A stretch of 64,000 bases of DNA from NCBI GenBank assembly GCA_034766995.1, contig CM068318.1, forward strand, positions 37,648,456-37,712,455, written 5' to 3'. Source of the DNA: Acanthacorydalis orientalis. Its lineage: Eukaryota > Arthropoda > Insecta > Megaloptera > Corydalidae. Made by a program: the position numbers and the translations under genes. Position 1 is the first letter of the stretch; each line of letters opens with the position of its first letter. Below, one piece after another: positions 10,345-21,370 of this stretch. The notes under the pieces are model-generated. The model was not told where the DNA came from and ran no database searches. It saw only the letters and a program-made list of their open reading frames with translations.

Positions 10345-11098
10345 TTAGGTTGATAGAAAAATAATTTCGGTTTATAACCGTCAAATTCATATATATTTTT
10401 CTCTTTTTTGATTTTCTTCAGTGTTTTAAGTTGTCCAGAACTGGTGGATGACTAACAGCTATATTTTGGGTAAGCTCACAAATTGTTGCCCGTGGTCCTG
10501 ATTCAACGAACGCCATCAGATGCTCGTTATGAACTCAAGAAGGAGACCCGATATCTTCTTCATCTTCAAGGCTCTCGTCTACAGGACAACATTTTTGGAA
10601 CCACCGTTTAAGTGGTCCAGAACTGTTGGATAACTTTTGTGCAAGCTCTCGAATACTTGTGCATGGTTCTGATTCAGCTAACGCCTTCATTTGGCCGTTA
10701 TAAATTGAAGAAGGACCCCCGTGACCTTCTTCATCTTCCAGGCTCTCACTTCCAGTACAAATTTTTTAGAACCACCATTGCACCGTGCGTTCCTTAACAG
10801 TACCCACACTAAAAGCATCGTTTAGTTTACGAGCAGTTTCTGCTATTTTATCACCTGTTTTGAACTCGTATAAAAACTTTGTTCTCATTTGCTTCTTTTC
10901 CATATTTAATACAATAGCCTAATTTGAAGCAAAATTAATAATAAAACCCAAGTCAATGTTACCAAAATACAGACCGAAAAATACACTTTAAAATTATATT
11001 AACATGAATACGATGAAATGACACATACATATACTACTAAAAAATTAAGGTTAGAATTAATAAAACAAAAACCGCAATTATTTTTCTACCATTCTAAT
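10345..11098 (-). mobile_element. Mariner-derived MITE with internal duplication, copy 3
   Basis: The termini are TTAGGTTGATAGAAAAATAA and ACCGCAATTATTTTTCTACC. The interior repeats itself: the segment starting at about 10428 (AAGTTGTCCAGAACTG) starts again at about 10610 (AAGTGGTCCAGAACTG), offset 182 bases. The two parts are diverged, so they could come from two different copies joined by recombination. On the minus strand the HTH remnant of a mariner transposase is read once partially and once more fully. Confidence 0.8.
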
Positions 11099-11574
11099 AT
11101 TTAGAGATAATTTTGACCTTGTGACAAGATGTCTCATGATACATAAAAATACCGTCTTCATTTGGAAACCACACATTTATTTGTGGCAAATTTTCTTTTC
11201 TAGGATTTCTTTGTATTAATCTTGCCTCATTGCTCCTTCCACAAAATTCAGTTTAGATAAAATGAAAAAGAGGCTGATGTTCACGTCAGAAATTTAAATT
11301 ATAACTACTAGTAGACTTTAAACTAAGCCCGCTGTATGCATAAACTAACACAATTTGAAAGAAAACTGACAACTGCTGCCAAAACTGTGAAAAAAATTAC
11401 CTACTACTTCTCTGAAAGGGGAACTTGCGATGAGGAATTAAGAATAAATAACCTGATGAAACAACGGGCTAATTTTCTTATTTTACGTTCTTTTTTTTTA
11501 TCACTAAACATCAAAATATATGAAAACTGTTCGTTAGTATAATAATATGAACACTAAACACTGTAAATATTATA
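11099..11574. other. AT-rich stretch without a recognisable gene
   Basis: A 68-codon plus-strand frame at 11336-11542 matches no family I recognise. Confidence 0.4.
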
Positions 11575-11670
11575 CGTTGGTGCTCTGAAGATGATAGCAT
11601 GACCATCGAAATGTGCATCACAATCAAAAATGTTTTATTCAATATTTTTGATTAGGAAATCCTTTTATTG
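11575..11670 (+). repeat. Hammerhead-like dispersed repeat, copy c (well-kept core)
   Basis: CTGAAGA at 11585-11591 is followed by TGATAGCATGACCATC, then GAAA at 11608-11611 and the short palindrome ATGTGCAT at 11611-11618. The tail ACAATCAAAAATG leads into the shared AT-rich foldback. The block order equals the hammerhead catalytic core with a very short helix III. Helix II has mismatches in this copy and helix I is weak, so activity is not shown. Confidence 0.5.
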
Positions 11671-11859
11671 TTTGTGGAATGAAAGACGAATTTAACCACG
11701 GGATCAAAACTGTGTTGGGATATAAATATATAATAATATCATACAATATTATTTCATGTTCTGCAATTTTAAACATTTTATCAAATCAATCCTTTCAAAT
11801 CGAATCTAAGTCGTACAATCGCGTTCAACTTACCACAAATTCGATATTACCGCTTCAGC

Positions 11860-12320
11860 ACTAAACCCATCGGCTCGACGATTATATAATTCGTTGAAAT
11901 GATCAAAACGATCATCCGAAAGGTTTAATGTCATTTCTGAACGGGAACATTCTGTCCTCTTCATTAACGTAATCAATTAGTAATACTGCACAATTGACGC
12001 ACGTCTCTCTGTATGTCTAGATGTATAAGAGGGGGAATGAAAACGATGTGCAGTACGATAATAAACGAGATAAATCTAGTGAGATAACTCTGTTTGCTGA
12101 CTGCAGGGGGTGTCTTTGAAGTGTACCGATATAACATGAGTACCATTCGTTCAGAGGGCTATTTGTTGTAAATGATATCATTAATTTGTTTTAGCTAGTG
12201 TTTCCCACTTAACAGTTTGTGTGTACAGCAATTGGGTACTTCTTTCGTTCATGATTTTTTTTCAAGGGAAATAAATCTGATAGTAGTGAGTAGTGATCGA
12301 TTTTCAAAACCCCCGTGTTC
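11860..12320. other. Non-repetitive stretch, possible regulatory DNA
   Basis: This stretch is less AT-skewed than its surroundings and lacks TA arrays and recognisable mobile-element pieces. It holds no supported open frame. Its position upstream of otd makes enhancer function possible, but nothing in it identifies that. Confidence 0.3.
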
Positions 12321-12469
12321 AGTGAATTGATGGAACAGATTCTGACAATTATAGAATATATAATAATAGATCAGACTATGTTTTTATACAGACTATGCAT
12401 TTATCGAATATTCTTTAGTCTAAGTACAAGAAGATAAGAACAGTAAAACGAATTCCAGAGTTTTTTCTG

Positions 12470-12543
12470 TATCCTGACACTCTGAGAATGATGCCGTTGC
12501 CATCGAAATGCTCTTAAGCGGCAATAAAAAACAATCAATAATA
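12470..12543 (+). repeat. Hammerhead-like dispersed repeat, copy d
   Basis: It reads CTGAGAATGATGCCGTTGCC, then ATCGAAATGCTCTTAAGC. GATG and CATC pair around a loop, directly followed by GAAA. It is cut on the right by a mariner-derived terminus at 12544. Confidence 0.5.
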
Positions 12544-12632
12544 TTAGGTTGGTACGAAAATAATTACGTTTTTTTATTCTGCATTCTAACATTAATTTTT
12601 TTTCAATGAAAGTATCATTTAATCATGTTTAA
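12544..12632 (+). mobile_element. Truncated left end of the mariner-derived MITE
   Basis: It starts TTAGGTTGGTACGAAAATAA and follows the family for about 90 bases to the ATCATTTAATCATGTT part, then joins Tc1-related sequence. Confidence 0.75.
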
Positions 12633-12700
12633 CTAATTTTTCAATCATTTTCAGCATTATTTTTTCTGTTCAACTGTAATTCTTACACTTTTTATACTGA

Positions 12701-13985
12701 TTTACTTTTTTGTAGCTCAATTAAATGATTTATTTTTTTGATAATTTTAAAATGTCTTTTAATAGTTTCATTGAAGTATATTGACAATATATATTTCATA
12801 TTGATACATCTTTTTTTATTTTCTCTTTGCATATACGCTGATTGAAAAAAGTATTGGCACAGTTAAGATTTTCAGATATGAATGCTTATAACTTCGGTAA
12901 CTGATATTATTTTATCGAAACTTTGTTTGTTTTACATATCAATATTTATTATATATTTGATAACATACGAAAACAGAACAATTTTAAACCGAAAAATTAA
13001 AAAAAATTCCGTTTATTAAATCAACTTTGTTTTCTGTGAAAAAATATTGACCCAATTCCAATTAACTTTAAATTACTAAATAAAATATTAAAATTAATAA
13101 CGTGTTTGTAATCTATTTCTTTTAATCGTCTTCTTCAACTTATTTAGTATTGATAAAACTAATTTTTTAATCATTTTCAGCCCTATTTTTTCAGTTCAAC
13201 TGTAATCATCTGCCTTAGTTGAATTTTGTTGTTAATATAATGTTCTCTTATTATTTTATCTAGTAAATTCCACAAATGCTCGATGAGATTTATATCAGAT
13301 GATTGCACAGGCATGTTTAAGGTGTGAAGAGTGTTATATGAAAACCATTACTGTACTATATGTGCGGTATGTTTATGATCATTATCTTGCTCGAAATAGA
13401 AATCATTTAAAAGACCCATCTTTTCGGTACTTTCCCTTAGGTTATTCCTTAAAATATTCATAGAATCTATTTTATCTATTCTTCTAACAATAAACAAAAA
13501 ATTCCCAACACCAGATTTCGCCATACAACCCCATACAATGACCCCAACATCCCCATGTTTAACAGTAGGTAAAAAATTTGTTTAATTCAGTGTTGAGCTT
13601 TCGCCACACTGATATTCGGTCTTCACAATGAAACATATTGAATTTACTTTCTTCTAAAAATATTCTTATTCCAGAAGTCAGCATTTTTGTTCAAATGTAG
13701 TTTTGCAAAATTTATTCTCTTGCGCCGATTCACATTATTTACATATGGCTTTTTCCTGGGTACTCTAGAATTATAAACAGCTTCATAAAGAACATTTTGT
13801 ATAGATATAGGGTTAATATTTTTGTAAGTACTGTCTTTCGTCTGTGTCACTATATCTGATGAATTCATTTTTGGATTTTTTTAATGATTCCGACTTTGCT
13901 GTTTGTTCATTACTAGAATAGAGTCTTCGGGGTCCACTTCATGGACGATTTTTTAAAACTTTGTTGCCTTTAAATCGATTTGTTA
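12701..13985 (-). mobile_element. Tc1-like transposon, copy A
   Basis: This stretch matches 44513-45830 almost base for base. A candidate terminus, CGCTGATTGAAAAAAGTATT next to TA at about 12837, resembles Tc1 ends. The matching sequence extends beyond it to about 12701, so either the true end lies farther out or a larger segment was copied. The right side runs into a TA array at 13988. Confidence 0.72.
13130..13985 (-). pseudogene. Tc1-family transposase, decayed, copy A
   Basis: Read on the minus strand it shows MNSSDIVTQ (helix-turn-helix side), then RVPRKKPYVNNVNRRKRINF and AKLHLNKNADFW. The motif R-V-P-R-K-K-P..R..F-A-x-x-H-x-N-K..F-W is diagnostic of Tc1 transposases. A one-base shift follows FWNKNI; the next frame reads FLEESKFN, where the first catalytic Asp (normally W-x-D-E-S-K) is Glu. 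Later parts resembling V-W-G-C-M and the Q-D-N-D-P-K-H block are visible only with further frame changes. Tc1 transposases have about 340 residues. Confidence 0.75.
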
Positions 13986-13987
13986 TT

Positions 13988-14046
13988 CTTCAAACTGAAA
14001 ATGTATTATATATATATATATATACATACATATATATATATATATA

Positions 14047-14104
<58 letters not shown>
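13988..14104. repeat. Long (TA)n array
   Basis: TA runs with CATACA and TGTACA interruptions, directly next to the N-terminal side of Tc1 copy A. In copy B the element continues here with more transposase sequence, so the array has replaced or interrupted that part. Confidence 0.95.
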
Positions 14105-14107
<3 letters not shown>

Positions 14108-14259
14108 GGTCTAGGTCTTGCAAATTCTACATCTATTCCGATTTTTCTTACTTTTTCAAAAATCGAAAAAAATAATAGTGTAGTTCTATTGCTTTTGAAT
14201 CAATGTTTACTGTCATATAAAAGAGTTTTTAACGCTTTATAGGATAAGGCATCTTGTTT

Positions 14260-14697
14260 AACATTTTTAATGAAATCTTGATTTAACTTATTTAACATCA
14301 GACTATGAAGCTAGGATAAATTATTAAAAAATTGTGATCACTTTTAATGAGCCCCAATGGATTGTCAATTATAATGCCACCTATCATTTAAGAAAACAAT
14401 TGAATATGTATGCACGGTGGCAAATATATCTTCCGCTTCACCAAAACAACCTTTACTTGTGGCATTAATATTTGCCACAGACCGAAAAGGTGTTAAAAAA
14501 ATATTTTTAACAGAGAAAAAAAATCCAAAATGAAAATTGCGTATACGCAACAGCAGCGCTTAATAGGTTAATGAATTAAACTTGAAACCTATAAGCTGAC
14601 AAAGTAAAAATTTCTCGTTACCATAGCAACTCGTCATTTTGTCCTGCGGACAAAGTGACGAGAAATGTGGGTTTTTATACATAAGAAGAAAATTGAT
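14260..14697 (-). mobile_element. Helitron-like 5' end, copy 1
   Basis: Read on the minus strand from about 14697, it starts GTATAAAAACCCACATTTCT and contains CTTTGTCCGCAGGACAAA, a perfect palindrome, then CAGCTTATAGGTTTCAAG. The same blocks occur at 54829-54965 (+), where the start is TCTATATAATAAAAACCC, a terminus like that of Helitrons (TC at the end, inserted between A and T). No Rep or helicase domain is encoded; a 61-codon minus-strand frame at 14365-14550 has no recognisable domain. Confidence 0.45.
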
Positions 14698-15434
14698 TAC
14701 AGATCATATTTCATTGTTGCTTACACGCATTTCTATCATAATCCCATCATTTACAAAGCACAGAGGACCAGAAAAATTTAAATACTAGCATGAACAACAA
14801 TAAAGAATGATCAGTTCAATTATTTATTTATTTTTTTGGCACGTATCTAAGGATGTTTCTGATCAGCATATATACTCAGCAGCCTTCCATGTTAATGGGC
14901 CGTTCCTAGAGGTCAGGGACCTCGATAACAGCCCGTCATCATATAATTCAATTATTTAATATTATCTTCCTACATATAAAAAATGATTCCATCGTCAAAT
15001 TTCCATAAAACAAAAAAAAGTTTTTTTCGTCTGAACCACCTCCTCGCAACGCTATCCCCTCTCGCTACATTCTACAAGTTGCACGTTAACCATTCCCATT
15101 CCCGATCATTCCCGATTTTTTACGAATCGTCATATCCATTGATTCCAATGAAACAGTATTCGGGCACGGCCAGTTGTACGTTGGTCTCTCTAAATGTACA
15201 TCAAATCAGGGTATTAAGTTCAGTGTATAGAAAAATACAAATTAGTTAGGAATATCATGTATACAGAAGTTTTAGAATAAATTTATAATCAATTATAAGA
15301 AGTTTTTTTTACAGATTCACTATTTTCACGGTTTGATTTAAAATCGAAAAAAAAATGTCATTACACAATATCTCTATTTCGTTTTTTATTTTTCATTTAT
15401 ATATTTTTTTTCCACTAACCCTATTTAGGAATGT
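14698..15434. other. Mixed stretch without a supported gene
   Basis: A small hairpin GAGGTCAGGGACCTC lies near 14911. From about 15030 to 15240 the sequence is less AT-rich, with an initiator-like TTCAGTGT near 15220, but no coding exon is supported. Confidence 0.35.
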
Positions 15435-16050
15435 GTGATCCTTGTTATCGTGTACTGTCGTGTTATGTGTGATTGTACCTCGGGGTGTATCACCCTGAAA
15501 CATACGATTGTCATGTTATCATGTATTACCCTGTCTTGTGTCAAGTGTGGATCTGATTCGTGGAATATGTGGAAAAACTTCCAAAAAAGCCGCATAGCAG
15601 TGATTACCCAAAGTACATCCCACCCAAGAGCATCTCTCTCCTGCCCGGACTACTCCTTACTCACTTGGTCCGCCGCCTCCAAGTTGGCAACGTTTGCCTC
15701 TGCTCGATGTGCCGCCGATTCTTCCCGACTGTTATTGAGGGGTATGGCTTTTGCTGTTCCTAGCTCCTGTTGTAGCGTGCTCGGCGGGATATTGTTGAAA
15801 CACTTCCAACTATCTTGAATGTGTTGTGCAACCGTGCTGACTTTAGCCTCGGAATGCGTCTGGTCCGTTGGATAATCGAGTGTCTTGTTCAGTGCCATCC
15901 TCAACATCTTATTCTGGACGCTCTGTAGACACTGTATGTTAATCTTGGACGATTTCTTCATTTAAAAATTGTTAACACTTCAGGAGAGTGAGTGGGGGCG
16001 GATTACCCGGAAGTCGGCGAATCTAGCGAGTAGAGGACGGAGCTCGCTGG
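15435..16050 (-). mobile_element. Non-LTR retrotransposon fragment
   Basis: This GC-richer island encodes the thumb region of a reverse transcriptase on the minus strand. The 15970-16050 part is also GC-rich. Neither a target site duplication nor a clear tail could be defined. Confidence 0.6.
15650..15961 (-). pseudogene. Jockey/I-type reverse transcriptase C-terminal fragment
   Basis: It reads INIQCLQSVQNKMLRMALNK, then a H-x-E-A-K-V-like segment and TVAQHIQDSWKCFNNIPPST. The L-Q-x-x-Q-N-K-x-L-R-M block with a following short-acidic segment is characteristic of the end of the reverse transcriptase domain in Jockey/I-type elements. Only about 100 residues remain; the polymerase motif Y-x-D-D is not present. 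Confidence 0.7.
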
Positions 16051-16265
16051 TTCATTAGAAAAAAAATGTATGGTTTATAGGATGAAAGAAGAAGTCAATT
16101 TGTGAAAAAGAATTAAGACAGAAAAACATGATTTATCTAAATCTTAGTACAGTTATTATAACAATAGTGGATCTAGTTATAAACAATTATACATGTTTGT
16201 TCATTTTTCTGTTTAAACAAAGATGGACAAGCGTCGGAATTCAGTATGGGACTCTCCGTTAACAG

Positions 16266-16266
<1 letters not shown>

Positions 16267-16321
<55 letters not shown>
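16267..16321. repeat. (TA)n array
   Basis: A pure TA run of about 55 bases in otherwise unremarkable AT-rich DNA. Confidence 0.95.
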
Positions 16322-16325
<4 letters not shown>

Positions 16326-16841
16326 CACTGTGAAGTACACAAAATTATAAAAAAATATATAATACTGATACATATCTCTCGCTTTAAACAGTATGAATTT
16401 AAATAAAGAGTATATAAATTTTTATAATGATTGCTCGTTTAGAAACAGAATCGTAAAACTACTACCAGAATTACGTAAGTACAATAGGTTAACGTTCAAT
16501 AAAAATAATGTGAATTTTTAACTATCGTTCGAGATAGTTCCTGTATAAAAAAAAAGATATAATAGCGAGAGAACACTTTTATGAAATCACCTTGAAGTAG
16601 GTATGACATAGACCTCCATCATTCGTTTTCTTAATAGTATAATTTTTTCATGTCAGTATTATACAGTCCCTTATGGACAACTTTCCAAAAAAGTACATAT
16701 AAGTAAGATCGAGTCTAGTTGATATTTCAGTGATATGAAACGTACAATTTTCATCGTCCAGCCGGGCATTGATTTTTTTTGTGCTTGAGTCGGGGAGAAA
16801 GAGTATAAAAAAATAACATATACATAAACAGATACAGGCAT

Positions 16842-16842
<1 letters not shown>

Positions 16843-16891
<49 letters not shown>

Positions 16892-16925
16892 GTATATAAG
16901 TCTGTGTGTGTGTATGAATTGTATA
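16843..16925. repeat. (CA)n-(TA)n-(TG)n compound array
   Basis: A CA run, then TA, then TATG and TG runs make a nearly self-complementary tract that could fold on itself. Confidence 0.9.
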
Positions 16926-17019
16926 TATGTTTAGCATTCGTATATGTGTGTTGTGTATAAAATATTCTTCTCGTTCTCCCCCCCCTCCGCCCCACCAAAA
17001 AAAAATGAATGTTAAGTAC

Positions 17020-17240
17020 GACTGCGTCTACGTTTTCCTAACCAATCGGTTGGTAATATGGGCGGTCGTTGTGTAACGTCAACCCAACACGATCCCGCCT
17101 ATTTGTTGGACGCATGCGCGCGTCACGCCTTCTAAAAAGCAGCTGTGATCTTGGCTTTTTTATTGATACAGCTGAAAAAGGTTTTCTGTGCGTTATTTAA
17201 TATATTTTTTTTTCGTCGTCGTTCGTTCGGCTGTTTGAAT
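17020..17240 (+). promoter_or_regulatory. CpG-containing promoter-like block
   Basis: In a very AT-rich setting this block has an inverted CCAAT motif (CCAATCGGTTGG near 17042), GCATGCGCGCGT (an NRF-1-like site) near 17112, CAGCTG near 17140 and a T-rich tract. These are seen directly. Whether it is a promoter, an enhancer or part of an unknown element cannot be told; no exon is supported next to it. Confidence 0.3.
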
Positions 17241-17248
17241 TCATATGT

Positions 17249-17253
<5 letters not shown>

Positions 17254-17312
<59 letters not shown>

Positions 17313-17437
17313 ATATATATATATATATATACATAAACACACACACACACATGTATATATATATACTCACACATATACACACACAACTATATATTACATA
17401 CCTTTTAGTATATTAATGTATTCGCGTTTGTTGTAAG

Positions 17438-17475
<38 letters not shown>
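17254..17475. repeat. TA/CA array cluster
   Basis: TA runs at 17254-17330 and 17442-17475, with an ACACAC and TATACTCACACA zone in between. Short Tyr-Ile frames on both strands are artefacts of these repeats. Confidence 0.95.
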
Positions 17476-17481
<6 letters not shown>

Positions 17482-17733
17482 CTACACTACCAGAAACATG
17501 ACTATTTGATTACATTATGAAGTTCAATGATCCACAGGCTATTATTAATTCAAAGATTATAGTTTTGTAATTTATTTTAATAAATTTGTTATCTCGTGGA
17601 TTAAACAATAAATGTAGTGAAACGAATAAATATTAAATATTTTCCGTGTGTTGGATATGGTTGTTAATTTGTAGGATTAATTGTATATTTGATTGTTATA
17701 AACAAGCTGATCTTTTTGTATAAAGAGAACGAG

Positions 17734-18457
17734 TTAAGAGGGTATTCTAGTTTTTCGCACGTTATTTGTAAATTCTCTCAGGATTTTTTTTACAAGGAAC
17801 CGATTGATTTTTTATGAAATGTTTTTTAACATATGTATTTAATTGTTTTTCAATAAGATTTATAATTTTTTTTCAATGCAAAATATTCAACAATGGTGGC
17901 GGTACAGTCGTCGATCGATACTCAAGTATTATGAAAAAAATTGTTGTATGATAACCCCGGTTATATAAATTCTGATAATGCGAAACAGAAAAATTCAAAT
18001 GTTTATTAATAAGCATGAGTTTGGCTATAATTGGTACGAAAATTGAAGAAAAAAATTGAAAATTCAAAAAATGGCGGCACTTCCAAATAATTATTGAGAT
18101 TTTTGTCACTTTCTCAGCTGTTTAAATGGTTGTAAAAATAAGAAATTTTTTTTTGACATTTTGGTACGGATTATAGCGACACGTCTGGCAAAGATGTACA
18201 CAAAATTTCAAATAGAAATTGAAATATCACGGTTAAAATATTAAAAAATACGGTTTTGAGAAAAACGCATTTGATGTTTTGCGTGCCAATTTCACAAAGA
18301 TAATTTTACTACGGATAATAACTCTCTAACTTTATCAATTTTGCGAATTTCGAAAAAGCTTTTCACAGACACATTTTCCATAACATGCATTTTTTTAAAA
18401 AAATGTAAACCAAAAAAATCCATTTCTTTGAACTGAAAAAGTAAAATACCTCTTTAA
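17734..18457 (+). mobile_element. TTAA-flanked non-coding element, about 724 bp
   Basis: TTAA at 17734-17737 and 18454-18457 flank imperfect inverted repeats: GAGGGTATTCTAGTTTTTCG on the left, and on the right the reverse complement of AAAAGTAAAATACCTCT. TTAA target sites are typical of piggyBac-class elements. No transposase is encoded. The interior (ACTACGGATAATAACTCTCT and nearby) recurs in reverse at about 57230-57560, so it is a repeat family. Confidence 0.55.
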
Positions 18458-18750
18458 GTCAGGAAACATGATGAAAGAGAGATTATTATAAAACATGAAT
18501 CTTTTCAAATCAAACATATTAAAGTGTAAATATATCTAAATAGCTGTAATCTGTTTCTGTTTTTTTTTCTGCGATTGATTTTTGGTCTGAATTGAAAATG
18601 AGAAGAACACTTAAAATCAATTATTCATTTTTCGTTTTATTCTTCGACTTTTTGTAATCTAATTATATATTCTTTCGTTGAAAGAGGATATAATTAGAGA
18701 ATACTAATCATTGGACTGATATCATGGTTGATATCAGTTATATGATCGGA

Positions 18751-18793
18751 CACGTGATCTCTGTTCTGATTGCTTCAGAACAGAGATCACGTG
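18751..18793. repeat. Perfect 19-bp inverted repeat with 5-base loop
   Basis: CACGTGATCTCTGTTCTGA at 18751-18769 and its exact reverse complement at 18775-18793 flank TTGCT. Each arm starts with the E-box CACGTG. Outside the arms GGTTGAT (about 18726) and ATCAACC (about 18800) extend the symmetry with gaps. It may be a foldback element end, a hairpin RNA or a binding-site pair. Confidence 0.9.
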
Positions 18794-19748
18794 ACCGAAA
18801 TCAACCAATCAGAGAACGAATAAAACGCACGCATAGCGACGGGATCGTTGTTAGTTATAGAGAGATTAGTATTGAATTTATATTTTTAATTTCATAGCTT
18901 ATCTACTTTAAATAAAATCATGAATTAGATAGGAATATTATCTATTTTACTAGAAATCGAATAACTGGCGGTACCCGTGACTCAATTAAGTATAAATATT
19001 GCTTAACTATTATAAAATGAATATTCATTTACTATTTATTAATTGAGCTTATCTTCTCTTCTTTTATTAAGCGAAAACTGTTGAGTAAAAACAAATATTG
19101 AAATATGAAAGAAAAAAATACACCTGATGTGCACTGCTTGAGAGTTTCCAGAATTTCAGATTTCTCTTTTGATTAGTTTTGGAGTTAAATATTAATTGGT
19201 CTTAATAAAAAAAATATATAATAAAGTTATTTATAAGATTTTCTATATCAAAGTCGCCATTTGTCAATTGACAAAACCTCACTTGATCTGAATATAAATC
19301 ATTTATATCCTGAAAGAATTCACTGTTGTAGTTGTGTTGTCCATTTCTTTAAAAAATAAATTATTATAACATATGATACAGGACAGTTCTGACACTGCGG
19401 ATGAATTCAATCACGTATGAATTATATTTCATTCCATGAATCACAATTTTTTTTTCGGATCAAAATTATTCAATAAATCATTTTTGAATACTGCTTATTC
19501 GCGTTTCGAAAGCGATACAATCATTTTTAACAAATGAAAACGAAATTGATATTAACTTGTATCCTCAATTTATTCCTTTTTTTTAATCGAATGATTTTCA
19601 ATAATTCAAGTGTTAATAAAAATTCAGGGAATTTTTATTTTTAATTATATAAATATTCCACATTTTATATAGAAAATCTTAATGTCAAATTTTTAATTTA
19701 AAGAATATTTTGCTTTGCACTTACTGTTTAAAAATCATTATTATTTGA
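18794..19748. other. AT-rich stretch without a recognisable gene
   Basis: Just right of the hairpin lie CCAATCAGAG and a CpG-containing ACGCACGCATAGCGACGGGA, promoter-like in look. The rest holds no supported feature. Confidence 0.35.
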
Positions 19749-20437
19749 TTAAGCGGCTACACCTACCTATAACTTCGAAAAATCGATTTTTTACATTATG
19801 TAAAATTTTAATGTTTTAAAAATATATTCTGAAAATTTTATATTGATATTTGTAAAATTGATAAAGAGTTCTTCATAAAGCACTTAACTAACTACAATAG
19901 AATCATGGCGTTTCTCTCGAAACACTGTTTTCGAAGACAGTGTCCCGTATATTTCAAGAACCAATCGATAGATTGTTTTGTAATTTTCAGGAAATATGCT
20001 GAGAAATATTATTAATCGAATAAAGTTTTCATTTTTTGAAAATAAACAAGTATTTGTAATATTTATGTAAAAATGTTGACATCTTTCACAGATTTTTTTA
20101 TTCTTGTTTTTTTCACTCTATGCCATTTTTTTTAAATAAAGATTTTTAAAATCGATGAACGCTAATCTATTACATTTGTAATTAACTTTAAAACCCTGTT
20201 TAATTTTTTTTGGTCTGTTTCATCACAAATCAAAAAAATGCCATCCTTTGTTGGTAGATATATCTCTTTTGTTTTTTTTTAATATTTTTGATTGTTTTTT
20301 TTTTAGAAAAAATGCTCTCAATAAATGTGTCGTTCATTTAAAATAAATTTATTTGCATTATCACCTATATTTTCAAAGAAAACCAATTCTAAATTTAAAC
20401 CTTTTCTTCATACCTTTAGGTAGGTGTAGCCCCTTAA
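19749..20437 (+). mobile_element. TTAA-flanked element with strong terminal inverted repeats
   Basis: The left end TTAAGCGGCTACACCTACCT starts at 19749; the right end AGGTAGGTGTAGCCCCTTAA stops at 20437. They differ at one position. The symmetry runs a few bases farther out (TTTGATTAA and TTAATCAAA), so the TTAA may belong to the repeat rather than being the target copy. Length is 689 bp, interior non-coding. Inference: a non-autonomous DNA transposon, perhaps piggyBac-class. Confidence 0.72.
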
Positions 20438-20716
20438 TCAAAATTAGTGTTCTTAGTCAATTAAAAATATCCAATTTGACTTGTTGATTTATTAGACAGT
20501 TATTGTGATTTATAATAATTTTTTAATCGAAAGATAGATTATTATCAAAAATACGAATCTGAATCAGTGAAATAAAGGTATTAACATAAATATATTATTT
20601 ATTCTAGGAATTAACAATCATTAAATATGACTTTCCAGTAGCTAAGGCTGATAAGATAAGATAGGGTAATTAATTTATGAAATTTATTTTTAAATATACT
20701 TTTTTATAAATAGTAA

Positions 20717-20884
<168 letters not shown>

Positions 20885-20944
20885 GAGGAATTATTTCTCT
20901 TCCCTGACAACAAACACTTTATGGACTGAGGATTCAGTCCAAAA

Positions 20945-21259
20945 ATGCCCTTTTATTTAAATATATGTCTTACAGGAAGACAGGATGAAAAAATAACAGG
21001 TTTTTTGACAGTTAAATACTTTATTCACACTAGAACACATTTACACATTCACATTAGAACTGACTGCATCACGCAAGATGTTCGTTTATACTATGATTGT
21101 CAGATATCTTTAGAACAACGTCGTTTGTCGCGTTCTTGCCGATTTATTCAAAATACAGTTTCCAATAATCAATCGACCGATTATCAATATATCCTTAACA
21201 GCAGTTAAATTCAATTTCATAAATTCGTTTTTCACTTATCTTACAATTTGATCAGAAAT
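20945..21259. other. Moderately complex stretch, no gene recognised
   Basis: An 87-codon plus-strand frame (20945-21208) shows no domain, signal peptide or splice context that would support it. Confidence 0.35.
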
Positions 21260-21370
21260 ATTACAATTATTGTTTATTAATCGTTTTTTTATTGTTGCTT
21301 ATGAGCATTTTTTTGATAAAATACTGTTTAATAAAATATTGTTTTTAAATATTTTTGATTAAATATTAAC
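21260..21370 (-). repeat. Foldback dispersed repeat, copy e
   Basis: It contains TTATTGTTGCTTATGAGCAT and an AT-rich foldback tail ending AAATATTTTTGATT. The core hairpin part is lost. Confidence 0.5.
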
